Under the pieces are notes generated by a model that saw only the letters and a list, made by a program, of their open reading frames with translations, ran no database searches and had not been told where the DNA came from. Shown piece by piece: positions 24,920-32,866 of a stretch of DNA of 64,000 nucleotides. Origin of the DNA: Bradyrhizobium oligotrophicum S58. Lineage in GTDB: Bacteria > Pseudomonadota > Alphaproteobacteria > Rhizobiales > Xanthobacteraceae. The DNA lies in the NCBI RefSeq assembly GCF_000344805.1, contig NC_020453.1, positions 2,666,001 to 2,730,000 of the forward strand, in the 5' to 3' direction. The first letter of the stretch is position 1, and the number at the start of each line of letters is the position of its first letter. Both the position numbers and the translations under genes were made by a program.

Positions 24920-25381
24920 GTGCCAAGCCAGATTCGGCGTCGAGAGCGCAGCTTTCGCATCGGCGAGGTCGACGCGTGCGAGCCAGACGTCCTCGATACT
25001 TTGAAGGATCTTCACGCGCGCACCTTCCTCGATCAGGCACCTCTGCCCGACTTCGAGATCGGCCATTGGTGGATCACGACCGAGGGGGAGCAACCCGTCG
25101 CCTTCGCCGGAATGATTCCGTCTGCCATGGGCATCGGGATCGGCTATCTCTCGAGGGTCGGTGTTGTCCGAGAGCTCTGTGGACACGGCCTCCAACGGCG
25201 AATGATGCGTGCGATCGAGCAGCGCGCGCGGCGCTCGGGTCTGTATTGCATCGTGTCGGACACGACGAGCAACATCGTCTCTGCGAACAATTTCATTCGC
25301 TGCGGATATGTGTTGTTTCAACCGTCGCGGCCGTGGGCGTGGGGGAACTCGCTTTATTGGCGCAAGATGATCGGGGGCTGA
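24920..25381 (+). CDS. GNAT acetyltransferase, phage-associated
   Basis: A 153-residue GNAT-fold protein with motif A at GYLSRVGVVRELCGHGLQRRMMRAIEQRA (R-X-X-G-X-G/A type with Cys/His inserted) and a late YVLF strand. The GTG at 24920 lies 4 bases after the previous stop. GNAT genes of this size occur as cargo at the end of rhizobial prophages. The substrate is unknown. Confidence 0.65.
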   Translation: MPSQIRRRERSFRIGEVDACEPDVLDTLKDLHARTFLDQAPLPDFEIGHWWITTEGEQPVAFAGMIPSAMGIGIGYLSRVGVVRELCGHGLQRRMMRAIEQRARRSGLYCIVSDTTSNIVSANNFIRCGYVLFQPSRPWAWGNSLYWRKMIGG

Positions 25382-25567
25382 GTTGTCGACCGTCACCGCG
25401 TGCGGGGACATTGCGCCGCAACAGAGATAGGTCTGCGGGACAGCGTTGGCGTGCGGGCTTTTTTTACTGCCGCAGTTGAGCTAACCATGCAGTGTCTGGA
25501 CGCGGAAGACGGCGCCGGCTCGTGACGCAACGATCGCGTGAGACGATTGACGCAAGGGGGATTTGAG

Positions 25568-26836
25568 ATGCCGGCTGAAGTTGTCCTGCCGGAGCGCACG
25601 CCACGGCCGCCTGATGCACCGGCGGCGCTGGCGGGTCTGCTCGTGATCGACTTCACGCGCGTCGTTGCAGGACCGGCGTGCACGCAGACCCTGGGTGATT
25701 TCGGTGCCGAGGTCATCAAGATCGAGCAGCCGTTGAAGGGAGACGATACGCGCGCGTATGAGCATGCCGAGCTCGGCGGCGAGAGCGCCGCATTTCTCAG
25801 TCTCAATCGGAACAAGCGGGGCATGGTGCTGGATCTCACCGTCCCGCAAGCCAGGGGCGTGGCGCGCGCGCTGATCGCCAAGGCCGACGTGCTTGTGGAA
25901 AACTTCTCGTCGTCCGTCATGGAGAAGTTCGGTCTGGACTATGCGACCGTTGCCAGCACGAATCCCCAGCTGATCTATTGCTCGATCTCGGCCTATGGAC
26001 GCGCCGGCCCGTTCGCGTGGCGATCGGGATTCGATCCCATCACTCAGGCCGAAAGCGGCTTCATGTCGCTCAACGGCTTCGCCGATGGTCCGCCGGTGCG
26101 GACCGGTCCTCCGATCATCGACTTGGCCACCGGCATGTCGGCCTGCAATGCCATCCTGTTGGCGCTCGTAGCGCGGCAACGGCTCGGTCGTGGGCAGCAT
26201 GTCGAGGTGGCTCTGTTCGACATCGCGTTGGCGATGACGGGCTTCTCCGGAATGGCCTACCTGATGAATGGCCTGAATCCGACGCGGACAGGCAATTCGC
26301 CGAATGATTCTCCGACCGTCGGTGTCTATGAAGCGTCGGATGGTCCGCTTTATGTCGCCTGCGCCAATGATCGGCTCTACCGCCGGCTGGTGACCGCGGT
26401 CTTTGGTCGTCCGGATCTCCTGAGCGATTCTCGGTTTGCCACCCGAAAAGCAAGGTGGACCAATCGGGCCCAACTGCGCGGCACTATCGCCGAGATCCTG
26501 GCCTCGGATCGGATCGACGTCTGGATTGCTCGGATGAACCAGGCCGGCGTGCCTGTTGGCCGCGTTCGAACGATCGAGCAGGCCTTCAGCGCGCCAGAGG
26601 TCAAGGCGCGAGACCGCATCTGTCGCATTCCGCACCCGACGGCAAGTTCGATACCGAATATCGAACCGGCCATCACAATGCAGCTGACGCCGACCGTCGA
26701 GCCCAGGGCAGCGCCGTGCCTCGGCGAGCATACACTTGCGATCCTGCGCGACAGGCTGGGGCACACCGAGCAGGAGATCGAAGCTCTGCAGCAAGCGGGC
26801 GCCTTTGGGCAGAGCGGGTCAGCCGTCCAACCTTAG
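25568..26836 (+). CDS. CaiB/BaiF family (type III) CoA-transferase
   Basis: A 422-residue CoA-transferase. Opening LAGLLVIDFTRVVAGPACTQTLGDFGAEVIKIEQP is the family hallmark, followed by NRNKRGMVLDLT, VLVENFSSSVMEKFGLDY and later YCSISAYGRAGP. These enzymes pass CoA between carboxylic acids (formyl-, succinyl- or carnitinyl-CoA types). The catalytic Asp is probably in IIDLATGM. ATG at 25568 follows AAGGGGGATTTGAG. No partner gene is adjacent, so the acid is unknown. It is convergent with the CBS gene. Confidence 0.87.
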   Translation: MPAEVVLPERTPRPPDAPAALAGLLVIDFTRVVAGPACTQTLGDFGAEVIKIEQPLKGDDTRAYEHAELGGESAAFLSLNRNKRGMVLDLTVPQARGVARALIAKADVLVENFSSSVMEKFGLDYATVASTNPQLIYCSISAYGRAGPFAWRSGFDPITQAESGFMSLNGFADGPPVRTGPPIIDLATGMSACNAILLALVARQRLGRGQHVEVALFDIALAMTGFSGMAYLMNGLNPTRTGNSPNDSPTVGVYEASDGPLYVACANDRLYRRLVTAVFGRPDLLSDSRFATRKARWTNRAQLRGTIAEILASDRIDVWIARMNQAGVPVGRVRTIEQAFSAPEVKARDRICRIPHPTASSIPNIEPAITMQLTPTVEPRAAPCLGEHTLAILRDRLGHTEQEIEALQQAGAFGQSGSAVQP

Positions 26837-26867
26837 AGTCGCGATCGCGAGGCGTCGCCAAGCATCA

Positions 26868-27596
26868 TCAGCCGGCTTTGGCTATTTCTTCGTCCTCCGG
26901 CGAGTTCAGGTACATGCCGGACATGGTGTCGACCCAGCACAGATGATCGTGAACCTTCTTGACGCCTGAGATGTTTTCCGTCGCGACGATCGCCGCCTGC
27001 CGCGAACGTTCCTCGGTAATGACGCCGCTCAAATGAACGATGCCGTCCTTGGCGATGACCGACAGACCGAACGGGCACCAATCGTTCTTCTCGAGCGTGT
27101 CGATCACGCGGTTGCGGATGTGGTCATCGTCGGCCGTCGGGTCAGGCACCTGCCGCCCGAGTGTCGCAACCGCCTGCAACAGATTCGCCCGCGACACGAT
27201 GCCGACCACCTGGTCACCCTTGACCACCGGCAGCCGCTTGACATGATTCTTCTCCATCAATTCCACGATTTCCGCCAGCGCGGCGTCTTCCGTGATCGTC
27301 AGCGGAGACTTGGTCATGACTTCCGAAACCTTTCGTCCATGTTCGTGGACGAAGTCGGCCGCCGACTTGCCGGGCCCGAGAATGAAGCGCAGCCAACGGC
27401 CGCGCTTACGCCCGGTGCCGATTTCGGTTCGGCGGATGAAGTCTCCTTCCGAGACGACGCCCACGAGCTTACCGGCGGCATCGACCACTGGCAGGCCGCT
27501 GACGTGCCGTTGAAGCATGATGTTGGCCGCATCCACAATCGAGGTATCCGGAGTAACGGTGATGACTGGACGGGTCATGATTTGATGGGCGCGCAT
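26868..27596 (-). CDS. CBS-pair and BON domain protein
   Basis: A 242-residue protein with two CBS motifs (IMTRPVITVTPDTSIVDAANIM and VMTKSPLTITEDAALAEIVELM) and a C-terminal BON domain (HIRNRVIDTLEKNDWCPFGLSV...GIVHLSGVITEERSRQAA). CBS pairs bind adenine nucleotides; BON domains bind membranes or proteins. The cytosolic form without signal peptide suggests a sensor or regulator. A start at 27623 is possible; 27596 (MRAHQIMT) fits the family and puts the FixK box 65 bases upstream. Confidence 0.85.
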   Translation of the reverse strand: MRAHQIMTRPVITVTPDTSIVDAANIMLQRHVSGLPVVDAAGKLVGVVSEGDFIRRTEIGTGRKRGRWLRFILGPGKSAADFVHEHGRKVSEVMTKSPLTITEDAALAEIVELMEKNHVKRLPVVKGDQVVGIVSRANLLQAVATLGRQVPDPTADDDHIRNRVIDTLEKNDWCPFGLSVIAKDGIVHLSGVITEERSRQAAIVATENISGVKKVHDHLCWVDTMSGMYLNSPEDEEIAKAG

Positions 27597-27653
27597 GGCG
27601 AACTCCAATATCGAACGGTTCATGAAAGGTAATCGACCCGAAGAGACATGGAT

Positions 27654-27667
27654 TGACGCAGGTCAAA
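27654..27667. promoter_or_regulatory. FNR/FixK-type box (CBS side)
   Basis: TTGACGCAGGTCAA, a TTGA-N6-TCAA palindrome, centred about 65 bases upstream of the CBS/BON start on the minus strand. It is one of two boxes in the same 160-base divergent promoter. Confidence 0.7.
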
Positions 27668-27684
27668 GGGAGGGGCTGCGTCAT

Positions 27685-27698
27685 TGATGCAGCTCAAG
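27685..27698. promoter_or_regulatory. FNR/FixK-type box (phasin side)
   Basis: TTGATGCAGCTCAA, centred about 65 bases upstream of the phasin ATG at 27757. Together with the neighbouring box it gives each divergent operon its own site at equal distance. Confidence 0.7.
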
Positions 27699-27756
27699 GT
27701 CTCTGCAGGGGCAGAAGCTATATTGGGACATCGATCCAGCAGGAGGAGAGGTGCCC

Positions 27757-28119
27757 ATGTCCCAGCTCTCCGGGGCGAATGCCATGGCCGACGAAACGGC
27801 CGAATTGTCCGAACGTGTTGCTCTGTCGAACAAGCACGCGCTTGAGGTGCTCATCGGGTCCCAGCAAATTGTCCTGGAGGAGATTCTCTTCGCCAGCAAC
27901 GAGGCATTGGATCGCGCACGAACGGAAACGCACCTGCTGGCTGAGTTCGTGTCGAAGCTGGCCAGCGTGCATTCGGTCAGGGGGATCCAGGCGATGGTCC
28001 AGGAATGTGGACAGCATCAGATCGACTTCATCAGGCGGGATTGCGACCGGCTCTTCAAGCACGGGCAGCGCCTCATTGATGCCAGTCTGAACCTTGCGGG
28101 GCAACGGTGGCGAAGCTGA
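27757..28119 (+). CDS. Phasin family protein
   Basis: A 120-residue helical protein (ELSERVALSNKHALEVLIGSQQIVLEEILFASNEALDRARTETHLL) of the phasin type, expected on PHA granules. The ATG at 27757 lies 8 bases after AGGAGGAG; the GTG at 27751 is too close to that site. Its end overlaps the GTG start of the PHA synthase by 13 bases, so the two are translated together. Confidence 0.75.
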   Translation: MSQLSGANAMADETAELSERVALSNKHALEVLIGSQQIVLEEILFASNEALDRARTETHLLAEFVSKLASVHSVRGIQAMVQECGQHQIDFIRRDCDRLFKHGQRLIDASLNLAGQRWRS

Positions 28120-30005
28120 AGAGTGCAGGTGCATCGCGTTCCGATCGGCGGAAACGCGAAGAGAGTACCAATGACGACAGGGCCGGCGCCGTTATCGCCG
28201 CAGAGAATGCTTCATCGAATTCGGCCAGCACGCTCGCTGAATCTGACGGAAAGTCGCTCCCTCAGGAAGCCGACGCGGTTTGTGAAGGGTTTGGGCGCGA
28301 GGATCATGAGCTGGACAAGGCGTTCAGCGCGATGCTGGCGCGTGTGACTGGCGGGATCTCGCCGGCTGCGCTATCCATGGCGTATCTGGACTGGGCGTGC
28401 CATCTGGCGGCAGCGCCCCAGCGCCAGCTTCAGATTGCCCGCGATGCCTGGCACGGCGCGAGGCAGGTCGCCCAGCAGTCATTGCATCTTGCGGACCCGA
28501 ACCGCAGCCCTTGGGAATTGATCAAGCCGCAAGCCAACGATCATCGATTCTCGAAGCCGCAATGGGCGACGCAGCCGTTCAACCTGTTCGCCCAGGCGTT
28601 CCTGCTTGGGGAGGATTGGTGGCACAAGGCGACGACCGGCATTCGCGGTGTCAATCCCGCCAACGAAGCCGTCGTCGATTTCTCGCTTCGTCAGCTGCTC
28701 GATATGTTCGCACCATCGAACTTTGCAGCGACCAACCCCGAAGTTTTGGAAAAGACATTTCAAAGCGGCGGCGAGAACCTTGTCTTCGGCTGGCAGAACT
28801 GGCTCGCAGATCTCATGCAGGTGCTGCAGCCGGGGAAGACGGCAAGCGCCGCCGAATTCGTGGTCGGCAGGACAGTGGCGACTGCACCGGGAAAGGTCGT
28901 GCTTCGCAATCGGCTGATCGAGCTGATCCAATACGCGCCGACAACCGAGCAGGTGCGGCCCGAACCGATCCTGATCGTGCCGGCCTGGATCATGAAGTAC
29001 TACATCCTGGATCTTTCTCCGCACAATTCTCTGGTCAGATATCTCACGGACCAGGGCTTCACCGTCTTCATGATCTCCTGGCGGAATCCGGGAGCGGCCG
29101 ACCGCGACCTTGCCTTCGACGACTATCGCTCGCTCGGCGTGATGGCGGCCCTGGAAACGATCGGAGACATCATTCCGAACACACGGGTTCATGCCACAGG
29201 CTATTGCCTCGGGGGAACGCTTCTCTCGATTACGGCGGCCGCCATGGCACGGGACGGCGACGATCGTTTCAAGACGATCACGCTGTTTGCAGCCCAGACC
29301 GATTTCACGGAAGCGGGCGAGTTGACGCTTTTCATCAACGAAAGCCAGGTTGCCTTCCTCGAAGATATGATGTGGGAGCGTGGATATCTGGACACGACCC
29401 AGATGGCCGGCGCATTCCAGTTGCTACGGTCCAATGATCTGATCTGGTCGCGGGTCTCGCGCGACTACCTGCTGGGCGAGCGGGCGAACCCAAGCGACCT
29501 GATGGCATGGAACGCAGACGCGACGCGGCTGCCATACCGGATGCACTCTGAGTATCTACGCAAGCTGTTTCTGAACAACGATCTTGCCGAGGGGCGCTAT
29601 CGGGTCGAGGGGAAACCGGTCTCCCTCTCCGATATTCACACGCCAATGTTCGTCGTCGGGACTCTGCGTGATCACGTCGCGCCGTGGAAGTCGACCTACA
29701 AGATCCACTACGAGGTCGATGCCGACGTCACCTTCGTGCTTGCGAGCGGGGGCCACAACGCGGGCATCGTAGCACCCCCAGGTGAGCAGGGGCATTCGCA
29801 TCAGGTCCGCACCAAGGCGGCCGACGCGCCCTATCTCGGCCCGGACGAGTGGCAGAGCGTCTCGCCGCGCATCGAGGGATCGTGGTGGCCGATTTGGACC
29901 GCGTGGCTCGGACAACAGTCGGGAGGGCCGGGTGAGCCGCCGCAGCTCGGAACGAATGGCTCGAGGGATCTTGGAAGCGCGCCAGGCGAGTATGTGCATA
30001 GCTGA
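28107..30005 (+). CDS. phaC: Polyhydroxyalkanoate synthase, class I type
   Basis: A 632-residue polymerase joining hydroxyacyl-CoA into PHA at the granule surface. The lipase-like box is GYCLGG with catalytic C367, and the other triad members fit D522 (GTLRDHVAPW) and H550 (SGGHNAGIV). The PHA-synthase N-terminal domain (NPWELI-like, FNLFAQAFLLGEDWW) is present. A poorly conserved Ser/Glu-rich extension of about 60 residues precedes it. The GTG start lies inside the phasin gene. A FixK-type box before the phasin suggests the operon makes PHA at low oxygen, perhaps as an electron sink. Confidence 0.92.
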   Translation: MAKLKSAGASRSDRRKREESTNDDRAGAVIAAENASSNSASTLAESDGKSLPQEADAVCEGFGREDHELDKAFSAMLARVTGGISPAALSMAYLDWACHLAAAPQRQLQIARDAWHGARQVAQQSLHLADPNRSPWELIKPQANDHRFSKPQWATQPFNLFAQAFLLGEDWWHKATTGIRGVNPANEAVVDFSLRQLLDMFAPSNFAATNPEVLEKTFQSGGENLVFGWQNWLADLMQVLQPGKTASAAEFVVGRTVATAPGKVVLRNRLIELIQYAPTTEQVRPEPILIVPAWIMKYYILDLSPHNSLVRYLTDQGFTVFMISWRNPGAADRDLAFDDYRSLGVMAALETIGDIIPNTRVHATGYCLGGTLLSITAAAMARDGDDRFKTITLFAAQTDFTEAGELTLFINESQVAFLEDMMWERGYLDTTQMAGAFQLLRSNDLIWSRVSRDYLLGERANPSDLMAWNADATRLPYRMHSEYLRKLFLNNDLAEGRYRVEGKPVSLSDIHTPMFVVGTLRDHVAPWKSTYKIHYEVDADVTFVLASGGHNAGIVAPPGEQGHSHQVRTKAADAPYLGPDEWQSVSPRIEGSWWPIWTAWLGQQSGGPGEPPQLGTNGSRDLGSAPGEYVHS

Positions 30006-30050
30006 CCGAGGCGCGTAGCGCGCTCACGGGAAAGCTCGGCCCTGTAGGGC

Positions 30051-31595
30051 TTAGTCGCTAATGTCCAGCAAGGACATGCTGTGATTCAAGGTCGCGTCGA
30101 GCGTTCCTGACGCGTCAACCTTCAGCCAGTTCACAGCGCCGAGTTGATAGCGTTCCTGTTCCTCGGCAACCGCGACCGTCGCGTCGGACGCATCGTTGAC
30201 CCGATGATGAATCCGATCCTGCCGGACGCGCAAATCTGCGACCAGAAAGAGTCCGGCAAAAGGCACGTTCAGTCGCTTCGCCAGACCATGGATCTCCTCC
30301 CGTTCATCGGGACGTGCAAACACGGCGTCGACGATCACTGTGAAGCCTTGCGTCAGCACGCGATCGGCCTGCGTCATCAGCGCCTGATAAACCCTCGCGC
30401 TCGATTCAGGCGTATAGGCGTTCGCCGGCAGCCGATCGGTCTCCTTCTTGGCAAAGAGCTGCTTGCGCACCACGTCGCTGCGCAGAACGATGGCTCCTGG
30501 CGGTGGGACCAACAGTGGGGCGAGCGCTTGCGCGAGCGCAGACTTGCCCGTTCCTGAAAGGCCGCCCACGGCGATCATCCTCGGAACGGTTGGCTGAATC
30601 AGCTTGCAGGCCAGTTCCAGATAACTCTTGGCAACCTCGAATGTTGCAGGGCCGTCGAGGTCGGGGTGGTCAGCACGGTCACGATCAAGTTTCGCAAGAT
30701 AGACTTGCGCGCGGATGGCTGCCCGGATCGTCAGGAAAAGGGGCAATGCCGCCAATCCGCCCTTCTGGTCGGGTGCTGCGATCAAGAGATATCGGTTCAG
30801 GAGATGGTTGGCTGCGATCCGCTGCTCGAAGTGCAGCAGATCCATCAAAGGAAAAGCGAGATCGTAGAGGACGTCGATCGTGGCGATTCGGTCATCGAAC
30901 TCGATGGCATCGAACAGCACCGGCTTGCCGTCGATCACGACGATGTTGGCCAGATGGAGATCACCATGACAGCGCCGAACGTAGCCTTCAGCACTGCGAC
31001 GCTCGAGTAGCGGCTGGAGACGGGAGAACGCGGACTGGCAGAGCAAGGCAAGCTTGCCGATCTCCGGTTCGGGAAACCGTCGGCTGGTTCGAAAGCTGGT
31101 GACGAAGGCCTCGATCCAACGCGGGAGCGAATTGCCCCATTCGCCGGAATAGACTTGGGCAGCGGCCTGATGCGACGCTGCGATGGTCTCTGCCAGTTGC
31201 CGAGCGAGATCGGCCCCCAGCTGACATCGAGCGGCAAGATGATCGAGCGTCCGGCTATCATCGAAGCGGCGCATCTCGATGGCATATTCGAGCGGTGTGC
31301 CAGATCCATCGATGTCGAGGGAACCGTCTGGCGCCTTCGTGATTGCGATAACGCGCAGGTAGACGTCCGGGGCAAACGGACGATTGATCTCCAATTCCTT
31401 TGCGCACGCGGCCTTGCGCTGGGCAAGCGTCGAATAATCGAGAAATGGCAATCGAACCGCGCGTTTGATCTTCAGGGCGCGATCGCCGAACAGGAACACG
31501 GACGCGGCGTGCGTGTCGATCCGCCGGACATCCGGGTGACGGCTGGTGTCGCCCAAGAACGCGAAGACGAGATCCTGGTCGGAGGGTGACTTCAT
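30051..31595 (-). CDS. APH-like kinase fused to P-loop ATPase
   Basis: A 514-residue fusion. The first about 330 residues resemble aminoglycoside phosphotransferases, with the catalytic motif HGDLHLANIVV and the metal-binding segment LFDAIEFDD. The last about 180 form a P-loop kinase with Walker A GGLSGTGKSALA. Fused proteins of this type are widespread, often with universal stress or hypoxia genes, and their substrate is unknown; antibiotic resistance is not implied. The ATG at 31595 (MKSPSDQDLV) is preferred to the frame start at 31658 because it begins 22 bases after the alcohol dehydrogenase stop. It is the second gene of that operon. Confidence 0.83.
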   Translation of the reverse strand: MKSPSDQDLVFAFLGDTSRHPDVRRIDTHAASVFLFGDRALKIKRAVRLPFLDYSTLAQRKAACAKELEINRPFAPDVYLRVIAITKAPDGSLDIDGSGTPLEYAIEMRRFDDSRTLDHLAARCQLGADLARQLAETIAASHQAAAQVYSGEWGNSLPRWIEAFVTSFRTSRRFPEPEIGKLALLCQSAFSRLQPLLERRSAEGYVRRCHGDLHLANIVVIDGKPVLFDAIEFDDRIATIDVLYDLAFPLMDLLHFEQRIAANHLLNRYLLIAAPDQKGGLAALPLFLTIRAAIRAQVYLAKLDRDRADHPDLDGPATFEVAKSYLELACKLIQPTVPRMIAVGGLSGTGKSALAQALAPLLVPPPGAIVLRSDVVRKQLFAKKETDRLPANAYTPESSARVYQALMTQADRVLTQGFTVIVDAVFARPDEREEIHGLAKRLNVPFAGLFLVADLRVRQDRIHHRVNDASDATVAVAEEQERYQLGAVNWLKVDASGTLDATLNHSMSLLDISD

Positions 31596-31617
31596 TGGTC
31601 GCTGCCGTGATCGATCT

Positions 31618-32607
31618 TCAGGAGCCAGGGACGAGGACAGCCGCGCCGAGAACGTCACCCCGCCTCAAGCGGGCGAGAACGGCGTTTGCGTCTGATAGCG
31701 GGTAGGGTGTCGTATAGGTCCGGATCTGAGCCTTCTGGGCGACTTGCAGGAAATCGAGGCCATCTTGCCGAGTCAGGTTGGCGACGGACATCACGTGACG
31801 TTCTCCCCAAAGAAGGTGATAGGGGAAGCTCGGAATGTCGCTCATGTGGATGCCCGCACAGACGACCCGACCGCCTTTTCGAACCGCCCGAAGAGCAGCC
31901 GGAACGAGCTCGCCGGCGGGGGCATAGATGATAGCCGCATCCAGAGCAGCATCGGGACGCCGGTTCGAACCGCCAACCCATGTCGCGCCGAGTTCGCGAG
32001 CGAGATCTTGCGCAGCTTGGTCATGCTCGCGGGTGAAGGCGTAGATCTGACGTCCCTGCCAGCGGGCGACCTGGGCAATGATGTGACCTGCAGCTCCGAA
32101 TCCATAGATGCCGAGCCGTTGCGCGTCACCAGCCATCATCAGTGACCGCCAGCCGATCAGGCCCGCGCATAGCAGCGGCGCGGTGGCGACGTCGTCGTTC
32201 AGACCTTCGAGCGGGAAGGCATAGTTTGCGTCTACGACGGCATGGGTCGCGTAGCCGCCGTTGCGCGTGTATCCGGTAAAGGCAGGCTGATCGCAGAGAT
32301 TTTCCATCCCGCGGGTACAGAACGCGCAATGGCCGCAGGTATGTCCCAGCCAAGGGATGCCGACCCGCGTGCCGAGCCGAGGGGTTACGACACCTGGGCC
32401 GAGCCGGTCGACGTGGCCGACGATCTCATGTCCAGGAATGATCGGATAGGGAATGTCTGGAAGTTCCCCATCGCAGAGGTGCAGATCGGTGCGGCAGACG
32501 CCGCATGCTCTGACACTGACGCGGATCTCTCCGGGCCCTGGCTCAGGATCTGCGAGCGTCTCGAACTGGAGTGGTGCTCCAGGGGTTTTCAACACCATCG
32601 CCTGCAT
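31618..32607 (-). CDS. Zinc-dependent alcohol dehydrogenase
   Basis: A 329-residue medium-chain dehydrogenase. The catalytic-zinc site is CGVCRTDLH with PGHEIVGHV; the structural zinc cysteines are GHCAFCTRGMENLC preceded by C-G; the cofactor loop is GIYGFGAAGHI. It is likely an AdhP/AdhA-type enzyme oxidising or reducing short alcohols/aldehydes. Internal ATG at 32607 (MQAMVLKTP) fits the family start. It heads a two-gene operon with the APH/P-loop gene and has a FixK-type box centred 66 bases upstream. Confidence 0.88.
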   Translation of the reverse strand: MQAMVLKTPGAPLQFETLADPEPGPGEIRVSVRACGVCRTDLHLCDGELPDIPYPIIPGHEIVGHVDRLGPGVVTPRLGTRVGIPWLGHTCGHCAFCTRGMENLCDQPAFTGYTRNGGYATHAVVDANYAFPLEGLNDDVATAPLLCAGLIGWRSLMMAGDAQRLGIYGFGAAGHIIAQVARWQGRQIYAFTREHDQAAQDLARELGATWVGGSNRRPDAALDAAIIYAPAGELVPAALRAVRKGGRVVCAGIHMSDIPSFPYHLLWGERHVMSVANLTRQDGLDFLQVAQKAQIRTYTTPYPLSDANAVLARLRRGDVLGAAVLVPGS

Positions 32608-32666
32608 CGAGAGCCTCCAGGACCACGTTGCGCTTGGCGGCATAGGTCATTGTGGGCCACACCCGT

Positions 32667-32680
32667 TTGATATCCGTCAA
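32667..32680. promoter_or_regulatory. FNR/FixK-type box upstream of alcohol dehydrogenase
   Basis: TTGATATCCGTCAA, a TTGA-N6-TCAA palindrome, centred about 66 bases from the dehydrogenase start. It lies about 190 bases from the divergent Pat-like gene, too far for a class II site there. Confidence 0.7.
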
Positions 32681-32866
32681 GGTCTCTGGCGAGCTGAAGA
32701 GTCTATCAAACGCGGCGGCGCCGAGCGAGGGCGGTATCCGCAACCTGAGCAGTGTCACATTCGTCCTCTTGATGGGATGATAAGTCACGCTAGGACCGGT
32801 GGCGGATTGAAACTAAGATGCTCGCTCAGGAAACCGTCGCCTGCCGCGCCAAGATCGGATGTCGAA

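Larger units (their letters stand above)
23658..25381 (+). mobile_element. Prophage remnant
   Basis: Five consecutive plus-strand genes of phage character: a terminase-region small protein, a small unknown, a terminase/holin fusion fragment, a single-membrane-span phage protein and a GNAT enzyme. Head, tail, integrase and portal genes are absent. The terminase Walker A end is joined directly to a holin-like tail, so a large internal deletion has removed the morphogenesis genes. Attachment sites are not clear; TGCGGGCTTTT occurs at both sides (23269 and 25452) but may be just two terminators. Confidence 0.65.

Noticed and set aside
23269..25462. TGCGGGCTTTT at both ends of the prophage remnant as attachment-site repeat
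   Set aside because: Both copies look like terminator 3' arms with T runs, and no integrase or tRNA gene lies nearby, so an att pair is not supported.
30051..31595. Aminoglycoside resistance gene reading of the APH-like fusion
   Set aside because: The fused P-loop kinase, the operon with a dehydrogenase and the chromosomal setting point to metabolism; no resistance evidence exists in the sequence.
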